Shown here one piece after another: positions 32,615-40,735 of a DNA stretch of 64,000 nt (its first letter is position 1; each line of letters opens with the position of its first letter). The position numbers and the translations under genes were made by a program. The notes beneath the pieces were generated by a model. The model was given only the letters and a program-made list of their open reading frames with translations, made no database searches and was not told the origin of the DNA. Source of the DNA: Bacillota bacterium (GTDB taxonomy: Bacteria; Bacillota_I; Bacilli_A; Erysipelotrichales; Erysipelotrichaceae); the NCBI GenBank assembly GCA_023388995.1, contig JAEWFD010000045.1, forward strand, positions 1 through 64,000, written 5' to 3'.

Positions 32615-33157
32615 TTATTCATCGACTTCGTGTATTTGCGTATCGGCAGATGGTGCAGGTATCAATTTAATAAATTCGCGGTACGTATTCAATTTCGCGT
32701 AATTTTTCCAGGTAACTAATATATTCAGGGTCGGATATTCCTGCTTGCTGATTCCTGTCAGCTGAAATCCTTCCACAAATCCTTCTGCTTCATTTTTTTG
32801 AAAGGGAACCATGGCATAGTCTTCCAGTTCGAAGATACCCACACAAGGATAAATCACTTCATCTGTACGCTTAGCCGTATTTTCAATTACTAAAATCTCA
32901 ATGCTGTACATAGCCACTTGGGCATTTTCAATAAACACATCATAGCGGTATGTCCCATCCTCCAGACGATTATAGATCGCCGAGATATCAAAATAATGGG
33001 AGCCGTCCAAAAATCGATCTTGTTCAATTAAAGAGGTTAAATACGTCTGGTATTTCTGCAGGCTATCCTGTTGTTTCTTGTCATCTTTGAATAACGAACA
33101 TCCACTCAGTAATGAAAGGCACAGGAATGTGCACACTATTTTCTTCCACTGTTTCAT
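32615..33157 (-). CDS. Putative lipoprotein
   Basis: This 180-residue protein has a signal peptide with lipobox LSGC ending at Cys20. The mature part begins with a Lys/Asp/Gln-rich linker and then a region of alternating beta-type segments (YDVFIENAQVAMYSIEILVIE, VTWKNYAKL). The family is not recognised. It is followed by the flippase gene and preceded by an extended -10 promoter, so the two are probably co-transcribed. Confidence 0.7.
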   Translation of the reverse strand: MKQWKKIVCTFLCLSLLSGCSLFKDDKKQQDSLQKYQTYLTSLIEQDRFLDGSHYFDISAIYNRLEDGTYRYDVFIENAQVAMYSIEILVIENTAKRTDEVIYPCVGIFELEDYAMVPFQKNEAEGFVEGFQLTGISKQEYPTLNILVTWKNYAKLNTYREFIKLIPAPSADTQIHEVDE

Positions 33158-33232
33158 CCTATTACACCAGGCTACAGCCTGAAGACACCTCCTATTTCGC
33201 GTTCAACAAATTGAACCCTTCTTCGCTTTTGT

Positions 33233-33241
33233 ATTATATCA
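33233..33241 (-). promoter_or_regulatory. Extended -10 promoter of the lipoprotein-flippase unit
   Basis: TGATATAAT on the minus strand contains the extended TG motif. No good -35 is seen. The leader contains a GTTCAA/TTGAAC hairpin (33201-33216). Confidence 0.45.
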
Positions 33242-33281
33242 TGAATCCTTGTTCAAACATACTGCTTTGTTAATAATTTAA

Positions 33282-33310
33282 AACAGCAAGTGCCAGTAGC
33301 ACCTGCTGTT
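33282..33310 (-). terminator. Terminator of spo0A
   Basis: AACAGCA (33282-33288) and TGCTGTT (33304-33310), with an inner GTGC/GCAC pairing, form an interrupted stem on the spo0A stop codon, followed by TTTAAATT on the minus strand. Confidence 0.65.
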
Positions 33311-34127
33311 ATCGTTTTGCTCCTACGAAATGATTTCCCTTTAATCGATGCTCCAAGCGCAGTTTATCGGCAATCATCGCAATGAATTCCGAATTTGTCG
33401 GTTTTGCTTTGGAAGCGTTGATCGTATAGCCGAAAATATCATCAATCGCATCAATATTGCCCCGATTCCATGCGACTTCGATCGCATGGCGGATTGCCCG
33501 TTCCACCCTAGAGGAAGTCGTTTGATACTTCCGTGCAATTTCAGGATACAGCACTTTGGTAATCTGTCCTAAAAAATCCGTATTGATGTATGTTTCCAAA
33601 ATAGCACTTCGCAAATACATATAACCCTTGATATGCGCCGGAATACCGATTTCATGCAAGACCGATGTAATGTCACTTTCCAGGCGAATTTTTTTCATCC
33701 GTTCCAGTTCATCCGCCGTATCGATGACAACATCTTCTTTCTTCTCTTCCATCTGCCGGTCTATCAGATCAAATATCTTTTCCCCAATTTGCTTATAATC
33801 AAACGGCTTCAGCATGAAATAGTCAATACTAAGCCGTTGCATTTGTTTCATCATGACTTCATTGACAAATGCCGATGTACATATAATTTTGTCTACCTTA
33901 ATCCCGTCTTTTCTGATTTTTTTAATTACTTCAATCCCATCCAACATCGGCAGCAGCAAATCAATTAACAGTACATCCGTCTCTACATTACGCAGCATCT
34001 GAATACATTCCTGTCCATTTGAAACCTTGCCCTGCAAATAAAAACGCTTGTCAATGCTTACATTTCTTGCAATCATTTCGGCAGATTCTTCTTGTCCGTC
34101 CGCAACCAATACTTTTATTTTTTGCAT
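33309..34127 (-). CDS. spo0A: Sporulation master regulator Spo0A
   Basis: This 272-residue response regulator commits cells to sporulation and binds 0A boxes (TGTCGAA). The receiver domain has the phosphoacceptor D56 (LLIDLLLP), S85 in the Thr/Ser position and K107 in LKPF. The C-terminal effector domain carries the Spo0A signature SRVERAIRHAIEVAW. One oddity: the metal-binding acidic pair, normally two Asp (ADDNRE in Bacillus), reads ADGQEE here, with Gly at position 11. GGGGA precedes the ATG and a 0A box lies upstream. It follows spoIVB as in Bacillus and Clostridium. Confidence 0.97.
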   Translation of the reverse strand: MQKIKVLVADGQEESAEMIARNVSIDKRFYLQGKVSNGQECIQMLRNVETDVLLIDLLLPMLDGIEVIKKIRKDGIKVDKIICTSAFVNEVMMKQMQRLSIDYFMLKPFDYKQIGEKIFDLIDRQMEEKKEDVVIDTADELERMKKIRLESDITSVLHEIGIPAHIKGYMYLRSAILETYINTDFLGQITKVLYPEIARKYQTTSSRVERAIRHAIEVAWNRGNIDAIDDIFGYTINASKAKPTNSEFIAMIADKLRLEHRLKGNHFVGAKR

Positions 34128-34195
34128 GTGATTTAGTCCCCTTTTTTCGCTCTATGCGAATTATAGAAGATCAAAGAGGTGAAAAAAGAGGAACG

Positions 34196-34203
34196 TTGTC
34201 GAA
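34196..34203. promoter_or_regulatory. 0A box upstream of spo0A
   Basis: TTGTCGAA on the plus strand matches the 0A box core TGNCGAA exactly. It lies 30 bp upstream of a TATAAT (34160-34165 region, minus strand) that has no good -35, so phosphorylated Spo0A probably activates its own gene here. Confidence 0.7.
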
Positions 34204-34278
34204 AATTTGAATTTTTCATTTTTTTGGAACACTACTTTGGAGTTTGCTGCCGCTTTCTGTATATCCATGCCATTTGAA

Positions 34279-34299
34279 AAAGACACGCTTGGTGTCTTT
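34279..34299 (-). terminator. Terminator of spoIVB
   Basis: A perfect 8-bp stem AAAGACAC (34279-34286) with GTGTCTTT (34292-34299) starts 2 bases after the spoIVB stop codon and is followed by TT on the minus strand. Confidence 0.7.
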
Positions 34300-34301
34300 C
34301 G

Positions 34302-35315
34302 CTACTGCTGCAATGCACTATTCGCTTCGTCAACCATCCATTCAATGTAGATGCCATATCCCTGCTCCGGTTTTTGCACAAGTACATGCGTAATGGCGCC
34401 GACAAGTTTCCCGTCTTGAATGATCGGCGAGCCGCTCATTCCCTGCACAATGCCGCCTGTATTGGAAAGCAGCCTGCTGTCAATAATCCGGAATTGAATT
34501 CCTTTGACATTTTTGGAAACTTGCGTATCCAATTTGGTAATTTCAATATCGAAATCTTCTACCCGATCTTGCTGGAGCACTGTTCGGATCTTGGCATGAC
34601 CCAGACGCACTTCATTTTGGGACGCCATTTCCAAAGCTTGCCCTGCTGACCCCGGCAGATTCTGATAGGTGCCATAGACCCCGTAGATATTGTTTTTCAA
34701 CACATTGCCAATTAACTGAAATGAGGAAGTATCTGCTACTTTCTCTCCGGGATTTCCTTTGGAACTCTTGCGGATGGATACGACTTTTGTCAAGTACAAA
34801 CTGCCAGTGCCAACTTCAGCGCTGCGCCCGGTTTGGGAATTGATGATGTCATGACCCAAGGCTCCAAATGTCTTATTTTGGGGATTGTAAAACGAGATGG
34901 TTCCAACACCTGAAATAGAATCTTTGACATACAGACCTGTTTTGAATGTCCTGGTATCTTGATTGTATGCAAGCTTCAGTGAACGCTCCATCACCTGATT
35001 GCCACGCACAATGGAAATTGGAATAGAGTCCTTGGAAATCACTTGCAATTTCATCGCCGTAAATAAATCATCCAGTGACTGGATAGATTTCCCGCTTGCT
35101 TTTACGATGATATCACCAACTTGGATATCATGCTGCCCGGGATCATAGCTGCCTTCCTTGGTTTGGAAGGAATAGGTACCGGAAACATACACGCCTGCAT
35201 ACCGTATTACAATTCCTGCTGATTCACCGCCGGCAATTAAGCGAATTGCGGATGCATGAACTGGTAAAAAAAGTAAACTTAATGTAATGCTTAGACCAAT
35301 AAAAAACCGTTTCAT
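34302..35315 (-). CDS. spoIVB: SpoIVB serine peptidase
   Basis: SpoIVB is made in the forespore, crosses its membrane and triggers pro-sigma-K processing by cleaving SpoIVFA. This 337-residue protein has a signal sequence or anchor at 1-23, a PDZ domain at about 62-115 and a chymotrypsin-like SpoIVB domain. The His is in ALGHDI and the catalytic Ser in GMSGSPII. It is shorter than the B. subtilis protein mainly at the N-terminus. AGGAGG precedes the ATG. A forespore-type promoter lies directly upstream, overlapping the recN stop codon. Confidence 0.95.
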   Translation of the reverse strand: MKRFFIGLSITLSLLFLPVHASAIRLIAGGESAGIVIRYAGVYVSGTYSFQTKEGSYDPGQHDIQVGDIIVKASGKSIQSLDDLFTAMKLQVISKDSIPISIVRGNQVMERSLKLAYNQDTRTFKTGLYVKDSISGVGTISFYNPQNKTFGALGHDIINSQTGRSAEVGTGSLYLTKVVSIRKSSKGNPGEKVADTSSFQLIGNVLKNNIYGVYGTYQNLPGSAGQALEMASQNEVRLGHAKIRTVLQQDRVEDFDIEITKLDTQVSKNVKGIQFRIIDSRLLSNTGGIVQGMSGSPIIQDGKLVGAITHVLVQKPEQGYGIYIEWMVDEANSALQQ

Positions 35316-35336
35316 ACATTACCTCCTTCTCAGATG

Positions 35337-35366
35337 TAGTATGAACGGCTTTGATGTACCTATTCT
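35337..35366 (-). promoter_or_regulatory. Sigma-F/sigma-G-type promoter of spoIVB
   Basis: On the minus strand AGAATA (35361-35366), 17 bp and CATACTA (35337-35343) fit the Bacillus sigma-G consensus; the -10 matches perfectly. SpoIVB is a known sigma-F/sigma-G gene. Confidence 0.75.
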
Positions 35367-37015
35367 TTTTGCGCCAAGGCAAACAATTCCTGTGCGGCTG
35401 CCTTGCTGGCATCTGTATCGTTGCCGCTGGCAAGCAGTGCCAGCTTCCGGATGCGATCTTCACCAATGACCTGCTGGATCGCCGATACGGTCTTGCCATC
35501 TCGCTCAAATTTATGGATATAGTATTGCGTTGGAGCACTGGCAGCTACTTGCGCCAAATGGGTGACACTGAATACTTGCGCATCTTTGCCCAAGGTGCGC
35601 ATCTTCTTGCCGATGGCATATGCTGTCGGACCGCTGATGCCTGTATCAATTTCATCAAAAATCACAGTATCAATTTGTTCCAGCTTGGTAAAGATCACCT
35701 TCAATCCCAGCATAAACCGGGATAGTTCGCCGCCGGATGCTGTTTTGTCCAGTGGTTTCACTTGTTCCCCTTTATTCATGGATACCAGAAAAGATACCTG
35801 ATCCATCCCATATTTGTTCAATGCAATCTCATCAAAAGAGATGGTAAACGTGGCATTGGGCAAATACAAATCATGTAGTTCCGTTTGAATGGCTTTTTCC
35901 AGCAATTGGGCTTGGCGTTTCCGGTATGCAGATAGCTTTGCAGCCAGTGCCAGAGCTTTTTGGTGCAATATTTGAATACGCTGTTCCTGCTGCTCTATAT
36001 ATTCTTGCCGATGTTCCAGCTGCGCCAGATAACGGTTGATTTCTTCCAGCCGCCGCTCGACTGCTTCCCAGCTTCCGCCGTATTTTCGTTTCAGCTTATT
36101 GATTGCAAATAAGCGCTCCTGAATGCGATCCAATTCACCCGGTTCGCTATCCAATGTTTCCAATTTCTGGGCAACGCCCTCAGTGCAATCCTGCAATTGG
36201 TAATATAAGGAATCCAAAGTTGCGGCGAATGACGCAAACTCATCTGATTCATGAATATTTCCCAAAGCTTTGGCAGCCTGATACAGCTGTTCAACAATTC
36301 CGGGATCGTCTTGCAGAATGGTCAATGCTGTATGTACTTTACCTTGAATACGCTCCAAATTGGATAACACTTTGACACGGTCTTCCATTTCTTCAACTTC
36401 CCCAGGTTGTACTTGCACTTGTTCAATTTCCTGTTTCTGGAATTGCAAAATATCCTCATCCATCTCTCTTGCCTGCCGTGCATAGAAGGCATCTAACTCT
36501 TTTTTGGCAGCATTCCATTCCTCATATATCCGATGATAAGCCGACAGCAAATCCGTATCCGGCTGATATTGATCCAGCAGCCGAAGATATTGCTTCGGAT
36601 CCAGCAAATATGTATTATCATGCTGGGAATGGATATCAACCAGCTGACTGCACAATTCCTTCAAGATAGCCAATGAACAGGTTCGATGTTGAATTCGTGC
36701 GATGCTTTTTCCATCCGCATATAATTCCCGCGTCAAAATGAGCATGCCATCTTCTGTTTCATAACCATATTCCGCAAGCTTGCTTTGAATGCGATGCGTC
36801 GGGGCAATCTCAAATACCCCTTCGATCAAAGCTTTTGCTTCTCCGTGACGAATATAATCTGTTTTGCTGCGTTCCCCGCAAAGCAGAGAAATCGCATCGA
36901 TTAAAATTGACTTTCCGGCGCCCGTTTCTCCTGTAAAAGCACTGAAACCCGCCGGGAAATCCAGTGTCAAAGAATCGATTAACACAAAGTTTTGGATCCA
37001 TAATTGTCGAAGCAT
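35360..37015 (-). CDS. recN: DNA repair protein RecN
   Basis: RecN is an SMC-like ATPase that tethers DNA ends in double-strand break repair. The 551-residue protein has the Walker A TGETGAGKSILIDAI near residue 31-45, a central coiled coil (about 150-360) and the signature and Walker B TASGGELSRFMLG with VIFDEIDTGISG. AAGGAGG precedes the ATG. In Bacillus argR/ahrC lies between yqxC and recN; here nothing does. Confidence 0.96.
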   Translation of the reverse strand: MLRQLWIQNFVLIDSLTLDFPAGFSAFTGETGAGKSILIDAISLLCGERSKTDYIRHGEAKALIEGVFEIAPTHRIQSKLAEYGYETEDGMLILTRELYADGKSIARIQHRTCSLAILKELCSQLVDIHSQHDNTYLLDPKQYLRLLDQYQPDTDLLSAYHRIYEEWNAAKKELDAFYARQAREMDEDILQFQKQEIEQVQVQPGEVEEMEDRVKVLSNLERIQGKVHTALTILQDDPGIVEQLYQAAKALGNIHESDEFASFAATLDSLYYQLQDCTEGVAQKLETLDSEPGELDRIQERLFAINKLKRKYGGSWEAVERRLEEINRYLAQLEHRQEYIEQQEQRIQILHQKALALAAKLSAYRKRQAQLLEKAIQTELHDLYLPNATFTISFDEIALNKYGMDQVSFLVSMNKGEQVKPLDKTASGGELSRFMLGLKVIFTKLEQIDTVIFDEIDTGISGPTAYAIGKKMRTLGKDAQVFSVTHLAQVAASAPTQYYIHKFERDGKTVSAIQQVIGEDRIRKLALLASGNDTDASKAAAQELFALAQKE

Positions 37016-37027
37016 CGCGATTCCTCC

Positions 37028-37813
37028 TTACTTAAAGGCATGAGTTACAACATGCGGAATGTCCAAGGCAGCATTGGCAGCAAACAGCGAAAGATACAAT
37101 AAATATTCAATATTCCCGTCTTTGCCATGAATTGGCGAAGGAATCAGGCCTCGGACATGCAGCCCATGTGCTTTTGCACAAGCGGTAATTTCCTGCAAAA
37201 CAAGGATATGAGCTTTTTGGTCTTTCACGACACCATGCTTATTCACATAGCTGGGACCCGCTTCAAATTGCGGCTTCACCAGCAACACTGCACAAGCATC
37301 TTCTTGCATCAGCAAACGCAGCTGCGGAATGATATGTTTGAGTGAAATAAACGAAACATCAGCACAGATGAAATCAAAGCTATGATCAAACCAATCGCTT
37401 TGCGCATAGCGGAAATTCCGTTGTTCCATTACCACTACCCGTAAATCCTTCCGCAAAGAGGGATCAAGCTGATCTTTTCCCACATCCAGTGCATAAACCA
37501 ACCGCGCACCTGCCTCCAGGCAAACTTGCGTAAAGCCCCCTGTTGAAGCACCAACATCGAGCACCACGGCATCAGCCAAGGACAATTGAAACACTTCCAA
37601 AGCATGTTTCAACTTCCACGCGCCGCGTCCAACGTAATGATCAGATGACGGCAATATCGTAATTTCATCTTGCTCCTGAACCAGATATTTTCCTTGTTCT
37701 GCAAGCAGATGATTTACATATATCCGCTTTTCAGCAAGTGCCTGCTTGGCTTTTTCCCGGCTGTGAAAATAGCCGTGCTTACTTAAATATACATCAAGCC
37801 GCATCCGTTCCAT
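37028..37813 (-). CDS. TlyA/YqxC family rRNA methyltransferase
   Basis: This 261-residue protein has an N-terminal S4 domain (RLDVYLSKHGYFHSREKAKQAL) and a FtsJ-like SAM methyltransferase domain with VLDVGASTGGFTQ at about 91-103. TlyA proteins 2'-O-methylate rRNA and are also annotated as hemolysin A. It overlaps the dxs end by 20 bases. The first ATG has GGAG 7 bases upstream. Confidence 0.92.
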   Translation of the reverse strand: MERMRLDVYLSKHGYFHSREKAKQALAEKRIYVNHLLAEQGKYLVQEQDEITILPSSDHYVGRGAWKLKHALEVFQLSLADAVVLDVGASTGGFTQVCLEAGARLVYALDVGKDQLDPSLRKDLRVVVMEQRNFRYAQSDWFDHSFDFICADVSFISLKHIIPQLRLLMQEDACAVLLVKPQFEAGPSYVNKHGVVKDQKAHILVLQEITACAKAHGLHVRGLIPSPIHGKDGNIEYLLYLSLFAANAALDIPHVVTHAFK

Positions 37814-39668
37814 ATAACATCTCCTGCATCGTCTGGATCACATCGGCAACTGCAATTTGCTCTTGTTGAAATAGCTGTTCCATATCGCCTTGTTCCACAA
37901 AATGATCTTGAATACCCATGCGCCGTATTGTGACCGGCAGCTGGGCGTCGCATAGATATTCCATCATGGCACTGGCGATGCCGCCGCTCAGCATATCACG
38001 CTCTACAACCAGCCAAGGCAGCTGCTGTTTCGCAAGCTCACTTAGCAAAGCAGTATCCAGCGGTTTGAAATAGCGAACATTCACCAGAATGATCGGCAGT
38101 TCGTGTTGCTGGGCATAAGCGTGAAGTTCATCCACCAATTCCCCATATACAAACACGGCGAGCTTTGGTGTATGGGCATATGGTACTTCAAAAGTGCCAA
38201 TGGGAAGCAGTTCAAACTTCGCTACTTCTTCTCGTTTGGTATTTCCCCGCGGAAACCGAATCACAAAAGGATGAGATTGGTGAAATGCGGTGTAAATCAT
38301 ATGCTGCAACTCCGCATGGTTTTTAGGATGGGCAATGATTACATTAGGCAAAGCACGCAAAAAACCGACATCAAAAACACCGTGATGCGTTTCTCCATCT
38401 TCACCCACCAAACCACTGCGGTCAACACCAAATATAACCGGCAGATCCATGCGGGCAATATCATGATTCATCTGGTCGTAAGCTCGCTGCAAGAATGAGG
38501 AATAAATTGCCACAAATGGACGGCATCCACTGGCTGCAAGGCCGGCTGCCAGCGTGACTGCATGCTGTTCTGCAATGCCGCAATCATGAGAACTTTCCGG
38601 ATATTGCTCAAAGAAGGCATCTAGCTTAGAACCACCCCGCATTGCCGGAGTCAGTACATGCATGGAAGGAATTCTCTGCTTCAGCCGCAGCAGCGTATTG
38701 GTAACCAGCTCGCTGTAACTGATTTCCTCTGGATTGGATGCAACTAGTGCTGCTCCTGTTTCGGGGTTGAATTTTCCTACCCCATGCCATTTTCCGGTGC
38801 GGTCTTCTTCACTGAAGCGGTAGCCTTTTCCTTTGATAGTTCGTACATGAACAACAATAGGACCTTCATGCTCTTTCGCCGCTGCCAAAGCCTTCTGCAA
38901 GGAATCCAGATCATGTCCGTTCACCGGTCCCAAGTACTCAATACCCATTTCCTGAAAAAAAGCGCCTGGTACCACATTGCTTTTTACAATATTTTTCACT
39001 TTAATCAACGAAGCTAGAATAGTTTTTCCGATCACCGTATCAGAAAGACTGTCTTTCAATTCCGATTTAGAGTGCCGGTAGAATTCCGATACCCGCAATC
39101 GTTCCAATAATGAGCTGATTGCTCCGACATTCGGCGAAATTGACATCTCATTGTCATTTAATACAATAATTACATTGGTATGCGCTGCTCCAATATGATT
39201 CAGTGCTTCCAAGGCCATGCCTCCGCCAAATGCACCATCACCGATAACAGCAACCACATGATTGTTTCTATTTTGAAAATCACGTGCTAGAGCAAACCCC
39301 AAAGCTGCCGACAGTGATGTTGAGGAATGCCCGGCTTCCCAGACATCATGCTCACTTTCATGACGCTTTTGAAACCCGGACAATCCATGATATTGGCGTA
39401 AAGTACCAAAATCCTTTGCCCGTCCGGTCAGAATTTTATGAATATAGGCTTGATGTCCGACATCAAACAAAAGTTTATCCGTTGGTGAATCAAACATCAG
39501 ATGAAGAGCAACTGTTAATTCCACGATACCAAGATTAGAAGACAAATGACCTCCTGTTTTGGATACGGACGCCACCAAAAAAGCGCGGATTTCCTCACAC
39601 AATAAACGCAGCTCCCGTTTATTCAACATCTTCAAAAAAGACGGATCCCGAATTTCTTCAATCTTCAT
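37794..39668 (-). CDS. dxs: 1-deoxy-D-xylulose-5-phosphate synthase
   Basis: DXS condenses pyruvate and glyceraldehyde 3-phosphate with thiamine diphosphate, the first step of the MEP isoprenoid pathway. The 624-residue protein shows FDVGHQAYIHKI, the ThDP motif GDGAFGGGMALEALNHIG and the transketolase pyrimidine domain with DCGIAEQHAVTLAAGLA. Together with ispA here and ispG and ispH further right, it indicates that the organism uses the MEP route. Confidence 0.97.
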   Translation of the reverse strand: MKIEEIRDPSFLKMLNKRELRLLCEEIRAFLVASVSKTGGHLSSNLGIVELTVALHLMFDSPTDKLLFDVGHQAYIHKILTGRAKDFGTLRQYHGLSGFQKRHESEHDVWEAGHSSTSLSAALGFALARDFQNRNNHVVAVIGDGAFGGGMALEALNHIGAAHTNVIIVLNDNEMSISPNVGAISSLLERLRVSEFYRHSKSELKDSLSDTVIGKTILASLIKVKNIVKSNVVPGAFFQEMGIEYLGPVNGHDLDSLQKALAAAKEHEGPIVVHVRTIKGKGYRFSEEDRTGKWHGVGKFNPETGAALVASNPEEISYSELVTNTLLRLKQRIPSMHVLTPAMRGGSKLDAFFEQYPESSHDCGIAEQHAVTLAAGLAASGCRPFVAIYSSFLQRAYDQMNHDIARMDLPVIFGVDRSGLVGEDGETHHGVFDVGFLRALPNVIIAHPKNHAELQHMIYTAFHQSHPFVIRFPRGNTKREEVAKFELLPIGTFEVPYAHTPKLAVFVYGELVDELHAYAQQHELPIILVNVRYFKPLDTALLSELAKQQLPWLVVERDMLSGGIASAMMEYLCDAQLPVTIRRMGIQDHFVEQGDMEQLFQQEQIAVADVIQTMQEMLYGTDAA

Positions 39669-39682
39669 GTTCTATCCTCTCT

Positions 39683-40525
39683 CTAATGTGTTCTTTCCAT
39701 CATAAACTGAATCCATGACTCCAGCTGAAGCGCAGCAAAAGGAAGATGCTCAAGCGCTTGCCGAATACGCGAAGCGTAATCTTCTACCATAGCTTGAGCA
39801 CCGTTAAGGCCCAGCACTTTGACATATGTCAGCTTCGTTTCATCGCTTTGCGTTGATTTGCCCAATTGACTGCTTGTAGAACTGACATTTAAAATGTCAT
39901 CTTGTATTTGGAACAGGACACCAAGATCAAGGCCAAGCCGACAAGCATTTGCAAATGATGCTTCCTGGTTTCCGATAATCATGGCGCAGCAAAGCGGCAG
40001 AGCCATTAGTTTCCCTGTTTTCAGTTCATCGATTTCTTTGATTGCCAACGTAACATCTGCTTTAAAACTTGGTTCCATATCATACTGCTGTCCTAAAATC
40101 ATGCCCTCACAGCCTGCAGCATGCACCAATTCCTGAATCAAACGCATCTGTATTGCCGGCTCATAAGGCGTGCTGGCGATCATGCCAAAGGCATGTGTCA
40201 AAAGCCCATCACCCGCCAAAATGGCCGTTGCTTCCCCATATTGAATATGACAAGTCGGCTTGCCACGGCGCAGCACGTCGTTGTCCATAGCCGGCAAGTC
40301 ATCATGAATGAGGGAATACGTGTGAATCATCTCAATAGCTGCTGCCACAGGAAATGCGTCCTGCACCCGGCAGCCCATATCTGCCAAAGTATATAACAGC
40401 AAAAGAGGGCGTACTCGTTTTCCGCCTGCCAGCAAAGAATACATCATCGCATCCTTTACTTTGCTGTTTGCGATTGAGTTCAAACAGCTATGCAAGTATT
40501 GCTCAAATTCTTCTTTGATCATCAT
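39683..40525 (-). CDS. ispA: Farnesyl/geranylgeranyl diphosphate synthase
   Basis: This trans-prenyltransferase of 280 residues joins isopentenyl and allylic diphosphates. The first Asp-rich motif is HDDLPAMDND and the second is QIQDDILNVSS. GGKRVRPLL binds the diphosphate. The two residues between Asp pairs in the first motif are typical of bacterial farnesyl synthases. It sits between xseB and dxs, as in Bacillus. Confidence 0.95.
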   Translation of the reverse strand: MMIKEEFEQYLHSCLNSIANSKVKDAMMYSLLAGGKRVRPLLLLYTLADMGCRVQDAFPVAAAIEMIHTYSLIHDDLPAMDNDVLRRGKPTCHIQYGEATAILAGDGLLTHAFGMIASTPYEPAIQMRLIQELVHAAGCEGMILGQQYDMEPSFKADVTLAIKEIDELKTGKLMALPLCCAMIIGNQEASFANACRLGLDLGVLFQIQDDILNVSSTSSQLGKSTQSDETKLTYVKVLGLNGAQAMVEDYASRIRQALEHLPFAALQLESWIQFMMERTH

Positions 40526-40528
40526 TTA

Positions 40529-40735
40529 TTATTTTTCACCTTTCTCATGTTGCCGCAGCAAAACTTTGATTTGTTCATCAAATTGCTTCAACTCCTGATC
40601 ACATTGTTCTACCAGGTGCAATCCTTCTTCAAATAATTTCATGGAATCACTGAGCCCTACTTCCTGCTGTTCCAGTGCTCCGACAATGGACTGCAATCGT
40701 GCTAAAGATTGTTCAAATGATACTTTCTCTGTCAT
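40529..40735 (-). CDS. xseB: Exodeoxyribonuclease VII small subunit
   Basis: This 68-residue helical protein has the family segment FEQSLARLQSIVGALEQQEVGLSDSMKLFEEG and pairs with the large subunit to make a single-strand-specific exonuclease. It overlaps the end of xseA by 4 bases, which couples subunit synthesis. Confidence 0.93.
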   Translation of the reverse strand: MTEKVSFEQSLARLQSIVGALEQQEVGLSDSMKLFEEGLHLVEQCDQELKQFDEQIKVLLRQHEKGEK

